Source: Megamerina dolium
Lineage: Eukaryota > Arthropoda > Insecta > Diptera > Megamerinidae
NCBI GenBank assembly: GCA_963854835.1
Contig: OY978526.1
Coordinates: forward strand, 32,335,001-32,399,000
Direction: 5' to 3'
DNA length: 64,000 nt
Shown here piece after piece: positions 33,200 to 44,479 of the stretch (its first letter is position 1; each line of letters opens with the position of its first letter). Position numbers and translations under genes: made by a program. The notes beneath the pieces are model-generated. The model saw nothing but the letters and a program-made list of their open reading frames with translations, had not been told where the DNA came from and ran no database searches.

Positions 33200-33890
33200 G
33201 ATTTATTGGAAGGATCATTTTATGCAATTAGTGTTTGAATATGATTTCGGGCATATGACCGCCATGGCATTTTTGATTACTTTTCAAGCACTTGGGGGGC
33301 CTAATCTCGGCAATAGTTCGTTAGCTTGCAATTTATTCAAAGTTGCTGGTTTATTAGCATAAACTAGACTTCTCACTTATCCCCACAAAAAAATAGTCCA
33401 GAGACGTTAAATCGTAAAATCTTGCAGGATAGTTCGCAGGTCTATTTCGAGAGACTGCGTTGTTGCCAAATGTTTCCTTCAATAAATCGATTGTTATGTT
33501 CGATGTATGGCATGTAGCGCTGTCTTGTTGAAACCACATCTATTCCACATTCATACCACGCAGTTGGGGAATCAAATGGTCAGTTATCATGGATCTGTAG
33601 CGATCGATATTGACGGTTACGTTGTTGCTTGTCGCGTTTTTAATGTAGTATGGACAACCACTCAATACGAGTTTGTGGATGTGATGGTGTCTAAATCCGA
33701 CAATTTTGCTTGTTCAAATGAGCCTCATCACTGAATAAAATTAGCGGTATGCAGCGATCTTTGGGTTTGGATGACAGAACCACGATTTTCGTAATATAAT
33801 TTCAATATTTTCAAACGTTGTTGCGGTGTCAATCTTTGCATGATGAAATTGCAAACTTTACTGAGTACAAATGACTTTTAGGTTTGCAGA
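33200..33890 (-). pseudogene. Decayed mariner-superfamily transposase, second lineage
   Basis: On the minus strand MQRLTPQQRLKILKLYYENR begins the usual N-terminus, and later CGFNKTALHAIHRT / MWFQQDSATCHTSN and LTSLDYFFVG follow the pattern QQDGATCHTA ... DLTPLDFFLWG. Much of the middle is missing and several stops interrupt the frame. The Asp of QQDSA is visible. Confidence 0.7.
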
Positions 33891-34169
33891 TTTGACAACT
33901 GCTACACCGTTTTATCCCTATCGGAAACTCACTCTAAAAAAACCTGCTTTATTTATATTGCAAGCACTTTTATTTGCGGTTATAAAAATACGAAGCCAAG
34001 GATTTTTCCATCAGTATTGGACTTGTTTCTTAAAATTTCTAAAAATAATAAGGATCCAGGATTCTTATAGGTTAGATTGTGAGGATAACTGGGACACCGA
34101 AAGATTTCTTCTACGACAATATTTTGCCCTTGACTTTTTCGATCATAAAAGAGAAAAAAAAAACTTAAA

Positions 34170-35561
34170 TTGAGTCCTGATATTTACTATACGATTTAAT
34201 ACAAATGCATGTAAATGGAAGTTTTTCTGTAGCTCTTGTGTCATAAAATTTTGCCATTTGACTTTGCTTTAAAATAACTTCATGAAAAAATTTTGCTCTT
34301 CAGAGTCACAGTAATGAAAATTTCATCTACGAAATTATACCTTCCATGGGTTAATGCGGCATCAAGTAAAATAGTTCATTAAGCTTTTTTGAGCATTACA
34401 AAACTTATATCTACAAAATTTAGGACAATTATTCGATGAAGAGCAAAAAAAAAAAAAAAAAAAAAAAAACAAAAACTAAAGTTTCAAAGTTCTGTCTTGC
34501 CTCGTTCCATCTTCTCAGTCTCTATTTAACATTTATTACCCTACTAACAAAATGAATTATTGGTCGTGTAGACAGACAAGGGGTGACATGAGTACTTTTT
34601 TGTTTCCTTGAGACCTATAACGAGTCACATTTTTCACATGAAACATTTTGTTTGCAAATTTATATGTATTTCCCCTCTTCGTACGCATTTCTATACAAAA
34701 ATACAATACAGACCAAAGTAAAGTAGATATATGTAATGAATAAAAAGTTTCTAATATGAGCAATTCTTTTCTCTTTTATTACCAACAAACTTAGGAGGTT
34801 TGAAGAAATAAAAATTTTCATGTGGGAAAAGGAATTGAAATATTGATTGAGAATTGTGATTGTGATTGTGATTTGAAATTTTTATTTTCAGCAGTTCAGT
34901 TAATCCTGCCTTTATTGTTGCTGTAGTATTGTACAAAATCAATTCACACGTAGCAGTTAATATAACAAAATTGCAAACTTTGTCGATTGATGAGGGAGAT
35001 GATTAATTTTGGTTCTTTTTTTCTTTTTTTTTTCTTTTTAATTTGATAGCTATTGATATAAATATGTATGTAGGTATATAGGTATTAAAAATATCAATAT
35101 TTGTTGATTGTAATGATGGCAAGTGCAACGGACAAATATCGACAACACATATTGGAAAGCTGTTACCATATCAATATAAATTTGTATGTATTACGAGCAT
35201 ACAAAAGTACAATTTCAGTTGAAAGTTATTGTGGATGACTCCCAATTCATGGCACAATCTTTGTCATCAAACATCATGTAGCATAATCCATTGTCACATT
35301 CAATTTGAATTGGACTATTGCGGTTGCCTGTGTATGTGTATATTATTGATATTGGTTCTGTGATAAAATTTAATTTGAAATATTAACAAAGAACGATCCA
35401 AGTGCCAATGTATTTAATTTATTTTATAAAATTAAATAATTTTTTAATTGAACATTTCATACTCATGCAAAGGCACACGCACTAGTGAACACACTTATGC
35501 ACATGGTTATACAGATATTTAAGTTGGGGTTGACTACTGTGCAATTGAATACTCATTTGTA
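34170..35561. other. Intergenic with a long poly(A) tract
   Basis: An uninterrupted run of A at about 34446-34471. It may be the tail of a retroinserted sequence on the plus strand, but upstream text was not identified. Also ATT/GTGATT simple repeats near 34850. Confidence 0.35.
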
Positions 35562-35563
35562 TA

Positions 35564-36768
35564 CTAGGGAGGGACTAACACAAGTTCGGTAAGCTGTATG
35601 AGTAAAAACACTCAACAATGTTTTTAATTTATTTTTTATCTTTTCCATATAATCACCATTAATTTCGATATATATTTTTTAATCTGTAGATCCACTGAGC
35701 AAGCAATCCTCTTCCTCCTTTTCGTAACTTATTAAGTTCTACGTTACTCGCACTGATTTCCTCTGCCTTGCTACCAAAGACTTTTCTCCTCAAATTTTTC
35801 TTAATGTTTGGATATAACCAGAAATCACAAGGCGTCAGATCCGGGAATATGGTGACGGGCAAATTTCTTCAATGTCAGAAAGCGCAATAAAATTACTTGT
35901 TATTTCAGGCGCATTATCATGGTGCAAAAAGTAGCGGCGCAATTCCTCTTTGTTTCTGTTACCCAAAAAATTTTCTAACACTTTTGATAAGCAATCTTCA
36001 GTATAACATTTCACAGTTACTGTCTGACAAGTATTTAGGGGAATAACAGCTACAATTCTTGTTCTAGTGAAGTAAACCGCAATCATCACTTTCATTGCTG
36101 ACTTGTGTTGCTTAGCTTTAATACGTGGATTTGCTCCTTTTGAGCTTCATACCATTGGCTCCTGTTTAGTTCCTGGGTCGCACTTGTAAAACCGAGCTTC
36201 GTCACATGTTGCTATCATACTGAAGTTAATAGACTCTCCATTTTCGAATTTTCTTAGAAAATATTGAGCAAAACGAACTCGGCGAACTTTCCGGCTATCA
36301 TTCAACATTCGTGGAACCTATTAAGCAGATTTCTTCGTGTATTGTAAATCATTTTGCAATATTCACGATACAGCCACAGCATTCAAGTGCAATTCACTGG
36401 CTATCATTTCTTGTGTCATTCGTTAATTTTTTCCTTAACCTTAAGATTTTGCCCGTCCTTCGCGAGGCTCGTCCTCCACGGAAAAATGACCAGTCTGAAA
36501 TCGTTGATACCATTTACAAATGGTCTTAAGAGAAGTTGCGTTCGTTCCATATGCTGTTTGGAACACACTATAAAATTCTATGTTGCCGTCGAAATCCGTA
36601 TAGGATTGCATGTCGAACTTCTTCTGACGTTGGTGGCGGAATTTCCACTAACCTTTCGTCAGTAATTTTACAATATCGTTAGATTAATTAAAAAATGTGT
36701 ACTATTTTTTATTTCTTTTAACTCACATAAAATATAATCAATTTACCGAAGCTTTGTTAGTCCCTCAG
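35564..36768 (-). pseudogene. Mariner-like element with inverted ends, inactive
   Basis: Ends AGGGACTAACACAAGTTCGG (left, about 35567) and, on the other strand, GAGGGACTAACAAAGCTTCGG match in about 21 of 24 bases, with TA at both flanks (35562-35563, 36769-36770). The minus strand starts MTDERLVEIPPPTSEEVRH (N-terminus) and later has RRYFLHHDNAP, CPSPYSRI and DLTPCDFWLYPNIKKNLRR. The mariner HDNAP and SPDLAPCDF motifs are thus kept with changes, but several stops and shifts break the frame. Confidence 0.75.
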
Positions 36769-36769
36769 T

Positions 36770-37560
36770 ATACGATACAGGCGATGCCACCTGTAATTGT
36801 CATGGTTGTCATGGAATCCAATAGCTGTCGTAATTGGTTTTAAAAATGACAAAAAATATACGTTAGTATACCAAAATATCCTGACTTTACCAAGCGACAT
36901 AAACCAGTTGTAACCGAAGGTGATGGAAGAGAGGAGAAAATCAACTTCATCAAAACAGCCAATATCGCCGCTTTAACAACCATCACTCCAAAAAGGCCAA
37001 CATAGAAGCATTGGGTATCGTTTACAATTTTTTTTTTTTGATGAGGGTAACGAGATAAATCCTGAAATAAATGAGAAATTGGGAATATAGTCGCGTTTTA
37101 TTTAATATTGAATAAAAATACACTAGAATTTAATGAAATTGTAAAATAAAACTAAATAAAATATGCACATACACAGACAAAATGCGCAAAATAGCTGATT
37201 CGAACATCGGGTTTGTTTACATTCGAAAATAGGTAAACCAATACGAATTTATGACACGAAATGAAATTATAATTGGTTTGCACTTCCGACAGAAAGGAAA
37301 ACGGACATGGTCTGGTTTAGTTCAATGCACTAAGCCTCATCGACACATATTTTCGAATGTCATATTTTTGCCACTTGAAACGTTTTTTCGGGCATCAAAA
37401 AGTATTTAGAAGAAATTTCGCATTTGAAATATTCAATTTATGAATATCTGAACCTGAAAAACCTTTAATTTTTTATTTTATCTGTTACATTGTCAATTTG
37501 ATTTTAAAATTTATACTTAATCATTTAATGATCATATACATATAATTGTAAATATTCCTC
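36770..37560. other. Elp6 upstream region
   Basis: Probable promoter or 5' UTR intron of Elp6; an acceptor CTTTTGCAG ends at 37568. A 51-codon frame with coding-like composition at 36850-37005 is described under findings. Confidence 0.35.
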
Positions 37561-37598
37561 TTTTGCAGATCCTCCAATTGAAATTTATCCTTGGTATT

Positions 37599-38348
37599 AT
37601 GGCCTCCTCGGTTCTATTCGCCTGTGGCTTGAACGAACAAAAATTACCGTCATTTGTGCACATCAGTGAAGAATCCGATGTTGATGGCAGCTTTTTGATT
37701 AGTTCGATTTTGGGTCAACGTTTACGTATTTCAAATGCTGGCACTTTGCTCGTTTGTCTGCAGCACAATTATCAACATTATTTTAATGCGGGAATGCGTC
37801 TCGGCTACAATGCTAATATATTCCTGAATAAAACTCTAAATGTTATCGATCCACTGACGGATATTGCGAATGAGTGCACCTCTTCTAAATGGCTATCCGA
37901 AGAGCGCGAAATAACTTCAATACTTTTATCCGATATACGCAATCAAATAGCTGCCAGATTTAAGAATCGTATAAGCACGACGATTTTGATTGACAATCTT
38001 TCAATTTTGTTCAATTTAGGCGCAACTATGGAGGAAGTAATGCAATTCTGTCACAATTTGCTCGCTTTGCCAAATGAACACAAGCATCTTACGGTAATCA
38101 CTAAAATGGGCAATAGTGACATTTACACGGTAGCTAATAATAATGTGGCAAAATTGGGTAATCTGCATATAAGTGTTATCAAGCTAAAGAGTGGTACATT
38201 TCGTGAAGTTGATGGCAAACTGCATATAGAGCGCATCCTTAAGCTGGGCGATTTTGAAAGTGAGGATATTAACAAGGAGATTTTATACAAAGTTTATGAT
38301 CGTAACGTGAAGATCTTTAGTCCGGGCGAGATCGGCGTTAAGATTTAG
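37599..38348 (+). CDS. Elp6: Elongator complex protein 6
   Basis: Subunit of the Elp4-Elp5-Elp6 ring of Elongator, which modifies U34 of tRNAs (mcm5/ncm5) in the cytoplasm. The Drosophila gene is called poly. One coding exon of 249 residues; the ATG at 37599 follows the acceptor at 37568 by 30 bases and matches the start MASSVLFACGL I expect from the fly protein. The body has the RecA-like fold text: VHISEESDVDGSFLISSILG early, then AGTLLVCLQHNYQHYFNAGM (about residues 46-65), then TILIDNLSILFNLGAT (about 140) as the second strand-loop, and a C-terminal basic end. Walker A is degenerate, as in other Elp6 proteins. The length matches the family (about 250). Confidence 0.9.
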   Translation: MASSVLFACGLNEQKLPSFVHISEESDVDGSFLISSILGQRLRISNAGTLLVCLQHNYQHYFNAGMRLGYNANIFLNKTLNVIDPLTDIANECTSSKWLSEEREITSILLSDIRNQIAARFKNRISTTILIDNLSILFNLGATMEEVMQFCHNLLALPNEHKHLTVITKMGNSDIYTVANNNVAKLGNLHISVIKLKSGTFREVDGKLHIERILKLGDFESEDINKEILYKVYDRNVKIFSPGEIGVKI

Positions 38349-38468
38349 GGCAATGTTTATCACGTTTAAACATACCCCCCGCACCATGTACAATTTTCCT
38401 TATTACTGGATATACAATAGAAAATATTTTATGTGTAATTAAAAAATTTTTATTTTTCAATCTTTTAA

Positions 38469-38474
38469 AAATAA
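38469..38474 (+). terminator. Poly(A) signal for Elp6
   Basis: AATAAA about 120 bases after the stop codon. Confidence 0.5.
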
Positions 38475-38899
38475 AGACAAGTTTCGAATATATATTTTGG
38501 GATACAGTAATTGGTTGGCTTAACAGAATTTTTATCTGGAAAATAGTGTTTGAAATCTTCCAAACACACAGTGGTTTCCCCATATGACAAACATAGGAAA
38601 TCTGTGTCAATAATTTCAAAATCCAATGATTCAAACTTCATCTTCTGATATCAAATTATTGAATGGTAATTATTTTTTATTTACAATGGATACAAAAAAG
38701 GAAATTATTGAAAAATTATTATGTCGAGCGGTTTATTGACTAAACTAAAATTAATATTAAATACATCATCAATTTAGTTCAAAATGTATAAATTTTTAAT
38801 AACATTTTGGATAAGTTTTCTCCAAATTAAAAAATAACAGAGGCAGAGCTGTCAAATCGAATTAGATCACGATAGTGCAGAAGGATATTCATAGTGCCG

Positions 38900-40250
38900 T
38901 GGAAAGCCGTACTACTAGGATACTATATCTTTATAATTTGACAATCACAGTCCCCAAGCAAATCTCAGTAATGCTTCTTGGTGAACTTACTTTTTTATTT
39001 TCGAAGAATATTTATAAAAAGTAGTTTACAATTTACTTTCATGTAAAAAATATGGGTGTGCTTTGCTTTTTTCAATTTAGGTTAGGTTAGGTTAGGTTAT
39101 GTTGCTGTCTTCTCTCTGATAGGATACAGTTAGGTCAGAAATCCCCATTGTGATACCACGCACTGTTGTGCGTGTTAAATTTGGACAGAATTAGAAGGGA
39201 CCTACTTATATTAGTCGGTTCCGAACGGCAGAACCCTTGTGACATCACTTTAATCTAGTTTTGACACAGAGCTCTTTTAAGAAGCATTTTTGGCAAATTG
39301 TTACTGGCGGAAAAATTGCCAATTCTTGCCGACAGGTGGTTACTGTTCGAAAGAAAAATATTTTCGATATTAAATTTTGTTATGTTTCAGTTGAGGATTG
39401 AACCCACGACCTACAGATCAGAAGGTCAACGTACTAACCACTGAGCTACGGCACCCACACTTTTTTCAATTTAAAACTCAATAATGGTATTCATCTAAAC
39501 GTTTCAATTTATGAAAAGCTGAAATTTAATCGTTTACACACACTGTTAGATGAACGCACCTCGTTAAAGATTTGTGTAATTTTAATATAAAAGTAAACGG
39601 ATATAACAAGCTGTCTATTAAACAAGGCATTGCACATTTTTGATAAAGCATTTTATTTTTCTGGTTTTGAACATTCCAAAAGCAAGTGAAAGGACAAGTT
39701 TAAAGTCCCTAAGGACGAACTAAAAGGAAATATATGGATCAAATCATGTGGGATAAATTTGCGACACGGAACCAAAATGTGTTCCCTTCATTTTTCGTCC
39801 TCGGATTTTATGTTAGGGAAAGATGAACGGGGGAAATTATGTAGTGATGCTACTGCTATGATAGTTGAGTACTTTAAATTTCAAATTGTCAACATTATTT
39901 AAGTACCTTATTAACTTCTCTTGAAAATTATGATTTAAGAATGAATGTGAAACAATTATTTTTTAAGTGGCGAATGCATTTCGAATGCATATTTAAATAA
40001 AACATTAAAAGAATAAACCAACAAATTATTGAGTTTTTTATTTCCAAATAACATAATGATAGACAATTTCTGTTTTGTTAATTTTGTTCATGCATAAAAT
40101 ATTCTAATTTTTTAATACCGATTTATTTAAATACGAACATGAAAAGAAGGCGATGACCAAAGGAAAAAATTCATAATTTCAAGGGGATTGTAATTTATTT
40201 AAAAATAGTAGTTGAAGTTCTTTTTTCTAAATAATATGATATACATTATT
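38900..40250 (+). repeat. Dispersed repeat R2, copy 2, split by a SINE
   Basis: Flanks match copy 1 at 11870-12510. The SINE at 39080-39459 lies inside, and the text resumes after the repeated CTTTTTTCAATTTA. The middle (about 39500-39930) differs from copy 1 and may hold part of a longer parent element. Confidence 0.5.
39080..39459 (-). mobile_element. tRNA-derived SINE, copy 9, (CCTAA)n tail
   Basis: Perfect 14-base target duplication CTTTTTTCAATTTA at 39066-39079 and 39460-39473. This fixes both ends: the tail (on the plus strand GGTTAGGTTAGGTTAGGTTA) starts right at the junction, so the telomere-like repeat is part of the SINE. Head and body agree with the other copies. Confidence 0.93.
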
Positions 40251-40938
40251 TTCAATACCAAGAATCACGATTATGCATATTTCATTTGATCCTAAGTTAA
40301 GTATGTTTTTACTACGTCTTCATAAAAGGCCTAAAATTTTCCCCATTTTCCCGTACTTCCAAAATACAACATTGAACTTGGGAAGAGAAAAAACGTGCCT
40401 ATTTTTTTTCAAATAAAAGCTGAATGGCATGGCTTTATAATAGTTTTTTTTGAGTAAAACGTGTTACATATGGGAAGTCACACAAAAAAAATGAATATTT
40501 GTGGAGGCAGAGGAAACAGTAGGGCCAGCAGAGGAATCTAGAGATGGAAAAAACAAAAAAACAAAAATAGTTGCAATTAATTGCATTATTGTTAAATAAT
40601 AGATTAATTTCAATTTTTCAATTTCCGGGGGGTTTTTCCCCTTTTCCCTATTCTTGTATTCTGAATATAAATTCCCCGAGAGTTTTTCCATTTTCCCTTT
40701 CCTTCAATTCTAAATGAACTTCGAAATTGGGAATTTCTTATCTGGGAAAAAAATAAGCATTATGAATGTAAATAAAAGGGGAAATGTAATGACATTTATT
40801 GAAATTTATTCCGCCAAAAATCTGCAAGGGAGTTGGATGCAAAAATATAAGTAATCAATTTTTTTTCGTTGAAAATGGAATAAATGTTGTTATTTATTAT
40901 TATTACAAATATTATTATGGCATTATTATTACTTTTAG

Positions 40939-41052
40939 GTCAGAACAACAAATCAATTTCAATTTGAAATACTACTGAACACGATGCAATCGCACCCGGA
41001 CATTGCACGCGGTTTCTACAAAGAAATAAGGGAGGAGCTGAACAGATTTTGA
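40939..41052 (+). pseudogene. Transposon-type Myb/SANT (zeste-like) fragment
   Basis: After an acceptor-like TTATTACTTTTAG the frame reads RTTNQFQFEILLNTMQSHPD, then IARGFYKEIREELNRF and TGA. This is the start of the regulatory protein zeste-like Myb/SANT domain found in many insect transposon proteins (RTT.EQFE.ML..ME.HP.IA.GFYKG), with the middle of the domain deleted and the remainder abruptly ended. Confidence 0.5.
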
Positions 41053-41131
41053 CTTGTTTACCCTACAATATTTTTCAAACCTTTGAAAATCAATAATTAT
41101 AATAAACAAATATAAAAGTATCTTCTTATAA

Positions 41132-41230
41132 TTACAAAGTTTCAGGCAGTTCTAGCAGATTTGCCGCGTCGAGTAGCTGCCTCCTTGCAACCTTTTGTTG
41201 TTGTTTCACCTCCTCCTCTAAATCTAAATT
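41132..41230 (-). pseudogene. Convergent coiled-coil C-terminal fragment
   Basis: On the minus strand LDLEEEVKQQQKVARRQLLD, then AANLLELPETL and TAA: a charged coiled-coil tail with a possible acceptor (GTATAG) before it. It converges on the Myb/SANT fragment 80 bases away. Probably part of the same transposon, but family unproven. Long GGGAAA/TTTCCC-rich tracts flank the pair at 40620-40770 and 41390-41475. Confidence 0.35.
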
Positions 41231-41599
41231 CTATACTGTACATACTTTTTTACTGTTTATGCACGATTATAGTACTATATTGTTCAACTTTCACAAATTA
41301 ATTGCACTTTCTTAATCATAACAGAACATAATAAGGTGAATCAGCTGAGTTCGAAATTTCGAAATTCTCTTTCCCTTTTTATTCCGTTCCCCCACTGTTT
41401 AGAATAGAAGGAATTTATTCTCGGGAAAGATCAATTTCCCGGGGAAATATTCCACGGGAATTCCCAGAATCGGGCTAATTAAGTGGCACAATGGTTATGT
41501 CCGAAAATTTCCTTCCATAAAAGGGTCTATTGTGCCTTCTTTTATTTTCACAACACTTCTGTTAGACTTACGGCTCCTGAGAAGTTTATAGACCATAGA

Positions 41600-41870
41600 A
41601 GCTTATGTTCATAGAGGGAGGAAGATAAGCCTGTTCCTCTCTCGCCTCTGGGAAATAGCATAACATTCGTCTAGAAGGTGGAGAGGTGTCTCTATGGTCG
41701 AGTCATAGACATGATGACAAAAACTTCTTCTTCTTATGTGGCTATAACAACCGATGATCGATTTAGGCCGAACATATAATGCGGCGCAGGTCTTTTCTGT
41801 TATTCGCTTGCTGGCGATAATTGGATATTCCAAGCACCGCCAGGTTACCCAACACTTGGTCCTGTATGTA
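41600..41870 (-). mobile_element. LINE C-terminal fragment (degenerate)
   Basis: The minus strand gives HIRRRSFCHHVYDSTIETPL, then HLLDECYAISQRRERN, matching the zinc-knuckle region after RNase H in Jockey/I-type LINEs (pattern: C..C...ET..HLL..C.A....R). The knuckle has lost its first Cys pair. Same general class as the fragment at 1-567, but a different copy. Confidence 0.45.
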
Positions 41871-41949
41871 TAAATATATATCTGAATTTATTATAAATTG
41901 TCTGATTGTAAGGGACAGCTCTAGACCACCAGGATTCTTAGTTACTGTA

Positions 41950-42304
41950 AAAAAATAAATAAATATGTGGCCCTTAAAGCCCCAAAGGGCTCATTGGCCG
42001 AGCTTCTCTTCCATTACTGTTGTGCGTCTTAAATTTTGGACAGTATTAGAAGGGACCTACTTATTTAGCTGGTTCCGAACGGCAGAACACTTGTGTCATC
42101 ACTTTTTCTGAGCTTTGTCACAGAGTTCTTTTAGAAGCTTTTTTCATGGCAAGTTGTTACTGTCGAAGAATTGCCAATTGCCAGGTGGGTACCGTTCGAA
42201 AGAAAAATCTTATCGATATTAAATTTGTTATGCATCAGCCGGGGATTGAACCACGACCTACAGATCAGAAGGCGAACACACTAACCACTGAGCTACGGCA
42301 CCCA
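41950..42304 (-). mobile_element. tRNA-derived SINE, copy 10 (near full length)
   Basis: Tail AAAAAATAAATAAATATGTGG and an intact inverted head (CCACTGAGCTACGGCACCCAC). Target duplication TAGTTACTGTA at 41939-41949 and 42313-42323 with a few extra bases on the head side. Confidence 0.9.
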
Positions 42305-42323
42305 CGGCACTGTAGTTACTGTA

Positions 42324-44047
42324 TGTCATGTAAACTTTCAGCGAACCTCTAAGAACCTGGAAGATTTGTAAAAAAACAAAAATTACGTTTGACAGCACTA
42401 ACATCAACTATTATAATAAAATTGTTTGTACACGACACGCGTGTTTGTTCGGAACTCGTACGAAAATTGGTCTTTTAAATGTTGATTTCCGTCACTTTTA
42501 TGAGGAAAAGTTGATGAAGTGGCTATCTAAAGCATGATTTTTGCATATTATGAACATTCTGAACATGAATATTCTGATTTTTTCAGCTATTTCGGACTCG
42601 GTAATTTAATAAATTGTTGTTGGTACGAAATCGTTCGAATTCTGACTGAACATTTTGATTTACAAGTCGTTTTATGTTACCACCGATTCAATCTACAATG
42701 CTTTTGCCGTGGTAAGTGGCAAAATATTTCCATTCGAAATGCCTATTACATTTCTCAGATAGAAGTATCAATAAGGTGACCCATGAATCGATTTCTAAAT
42801 TAAGAAAAGGGACGATCAATCCACAATTTTTGGTCAAATGTATGTTCAAGTGTTTCGACAAAGTACATTTTTTCCGATAACTGCAAAATTTTTCGATGGT
42901 AAGTACTTCCCATGACAAGGCTCTGAATGCTCGCATGCATCGCTATTTACTGCTTTTCGTTTGTTTCTTTTTTTCATGGTAAAAAACTCTTCGATACAAT
43001 ATCACTAATTATTTATAAAATAAGGATATGTAAAAAATTTGTTTTTTTCTTATTTAAATATGTAATGCGAGTTGAAACTGTTAACCATCTAAATCCAACA
43101 AGTCAACCAATCTATCATAATGTCAGCAAGTTTAATATTCTCGTCTAATTAAAATGTCAATTTAACAATATTTAAATCAATCAATCATAAATCACTAAAT
43201 TTATTAGCAATTAATTGCATTGCATTGCATTCTTGTATTTTTATTTTAGAAGTGGCTAAACATACTAAAATACTAATATACTATTACATATTTCACGCAA
43301 TATTATTGTTTATAAAAAACGTGCCAAATGCCGACGTGATATACAAATTTCATAAAAACATATTGATTTCAATATAATATTGGAATAAAATATTGCAATA
43401 GAATACAATGCAATACTGATCACAATTTAAAAGTTCATAAAGATGCACATTCAAGAAATGGTATTTTGAAATAATTAATTAGGAAAGTTGCAAATTGCCA
43501 ATTGTCAAGATATTCATTTGTTGCTGAACTTTATAATAAGCTCTACATAAATCTTCAGTTATATAACAGTTGTGCACGAGTGGATAGATATACAATTAAT
43601 ACATTTTCGTTCAATGTTTAATTTTTCTATTGCATAGTGCCCTCGTAAATGAAAAGCTCATAAAAAAGAATTTCAATCAAAATTCATATTTATTGCTCAA
43701 ATTTTTTGAATAAATTTATAATTTTAAAAGTTTTCAATTGTTAGTTAGATGTGGTTTATGCAATATATATACCATACATTCTATGTATTTATAAGTTACA
43801 GCAATTTGATTTGATAACAACACCGTTGATATATTCGATTCGATACGAAGAAGACTGTTTTTCTTATTATTCAGCATTTGAGCACATGATCAAGTATGCG
43901 AACACAAGTATTCGTATTCTTCTGCTTTGGCTGACATCGGTCCGAAGACAGGTCTCCACTAAAAGAAAGGAGTAATTTGACAGCTACATATATCACAAGT
44001 GTTTCGTATTTCGTGATAGAATGGGATAAGTCCAAAATCGATTCAGT
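42324..44047. other. Intergenic, no gene seen
   Basis: AT-rich; no repeat family recognised. Confidence 0.3.
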
Positions 44048-44222
44048 AACAATTTGCCATGAAAAAGCTTCTGGAAGAGCTCAAGTAACAAAGCTCACAA
44101 AAAGTGATGTCACAAGGTTTCTTCTAATACTGTCCAAAAACTTCACACGCACAATAGTACTGGAAGAGAAGCTTGGCCAAAGGGCCTTTCGGGGCCTATA
44201 AGTGTCTCATACTTATTTTTTT
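44048..44222 (+). mobile_element. tRNA-derived SINE, copy 11 (3' half)
   Basis: From CAATTTGCCATGAAAAAGCT to AGTGTCTCATACTTATTTTT, 5' truncated. The body follows the plus-orientation reference copy with several point changes. Confidence 0.8.
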
Positions 44223-44394
44223 TTCTTACTTAGCGCAATCAATTGTTATGAGAATTGCTATTGTTTTTTTGGCAGCTGCCTAACTTGAACTGCTCTGCAC
44301 TTTTTGCGGTTTCATTAAACACAATATTATCAATAAAATAATCATCATTGAAAATTTATACTTAAAATAAAATATCAAATCAACTATGGTTAGG

Positions 44395-44462
44395 AGACAG
44401 GGCATCTATTATATTAGCACAAAGATAGCGAGTTGCCGAATAAATCACATCTAATATAGTAT
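44395..44462 (+). repeat. Dispersed repeat R3, partial copy
   Basis: GCACAAAGATAGCGAGTTG followed by CGAATAAA matches 55230-55258 (GCACAAAGATAGCGAGTTGT, then GAATAAA). GGCATCTATTATATTA before it is in the same register as GCATCTACCTTGATTTA. Confidence 0.45.
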
Positions 44463-44479
44463 TCCGAACCAAAAAAAAA

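Noticed and set aside
39080..39100. TTAGG-like tandem repeat as an internal telomere remnant
   Set aside because: It is only about 20 bases, lies exactly at the SINE end inside a target duplication, and recurs at 8877 in the same place. It is a SINE tail.
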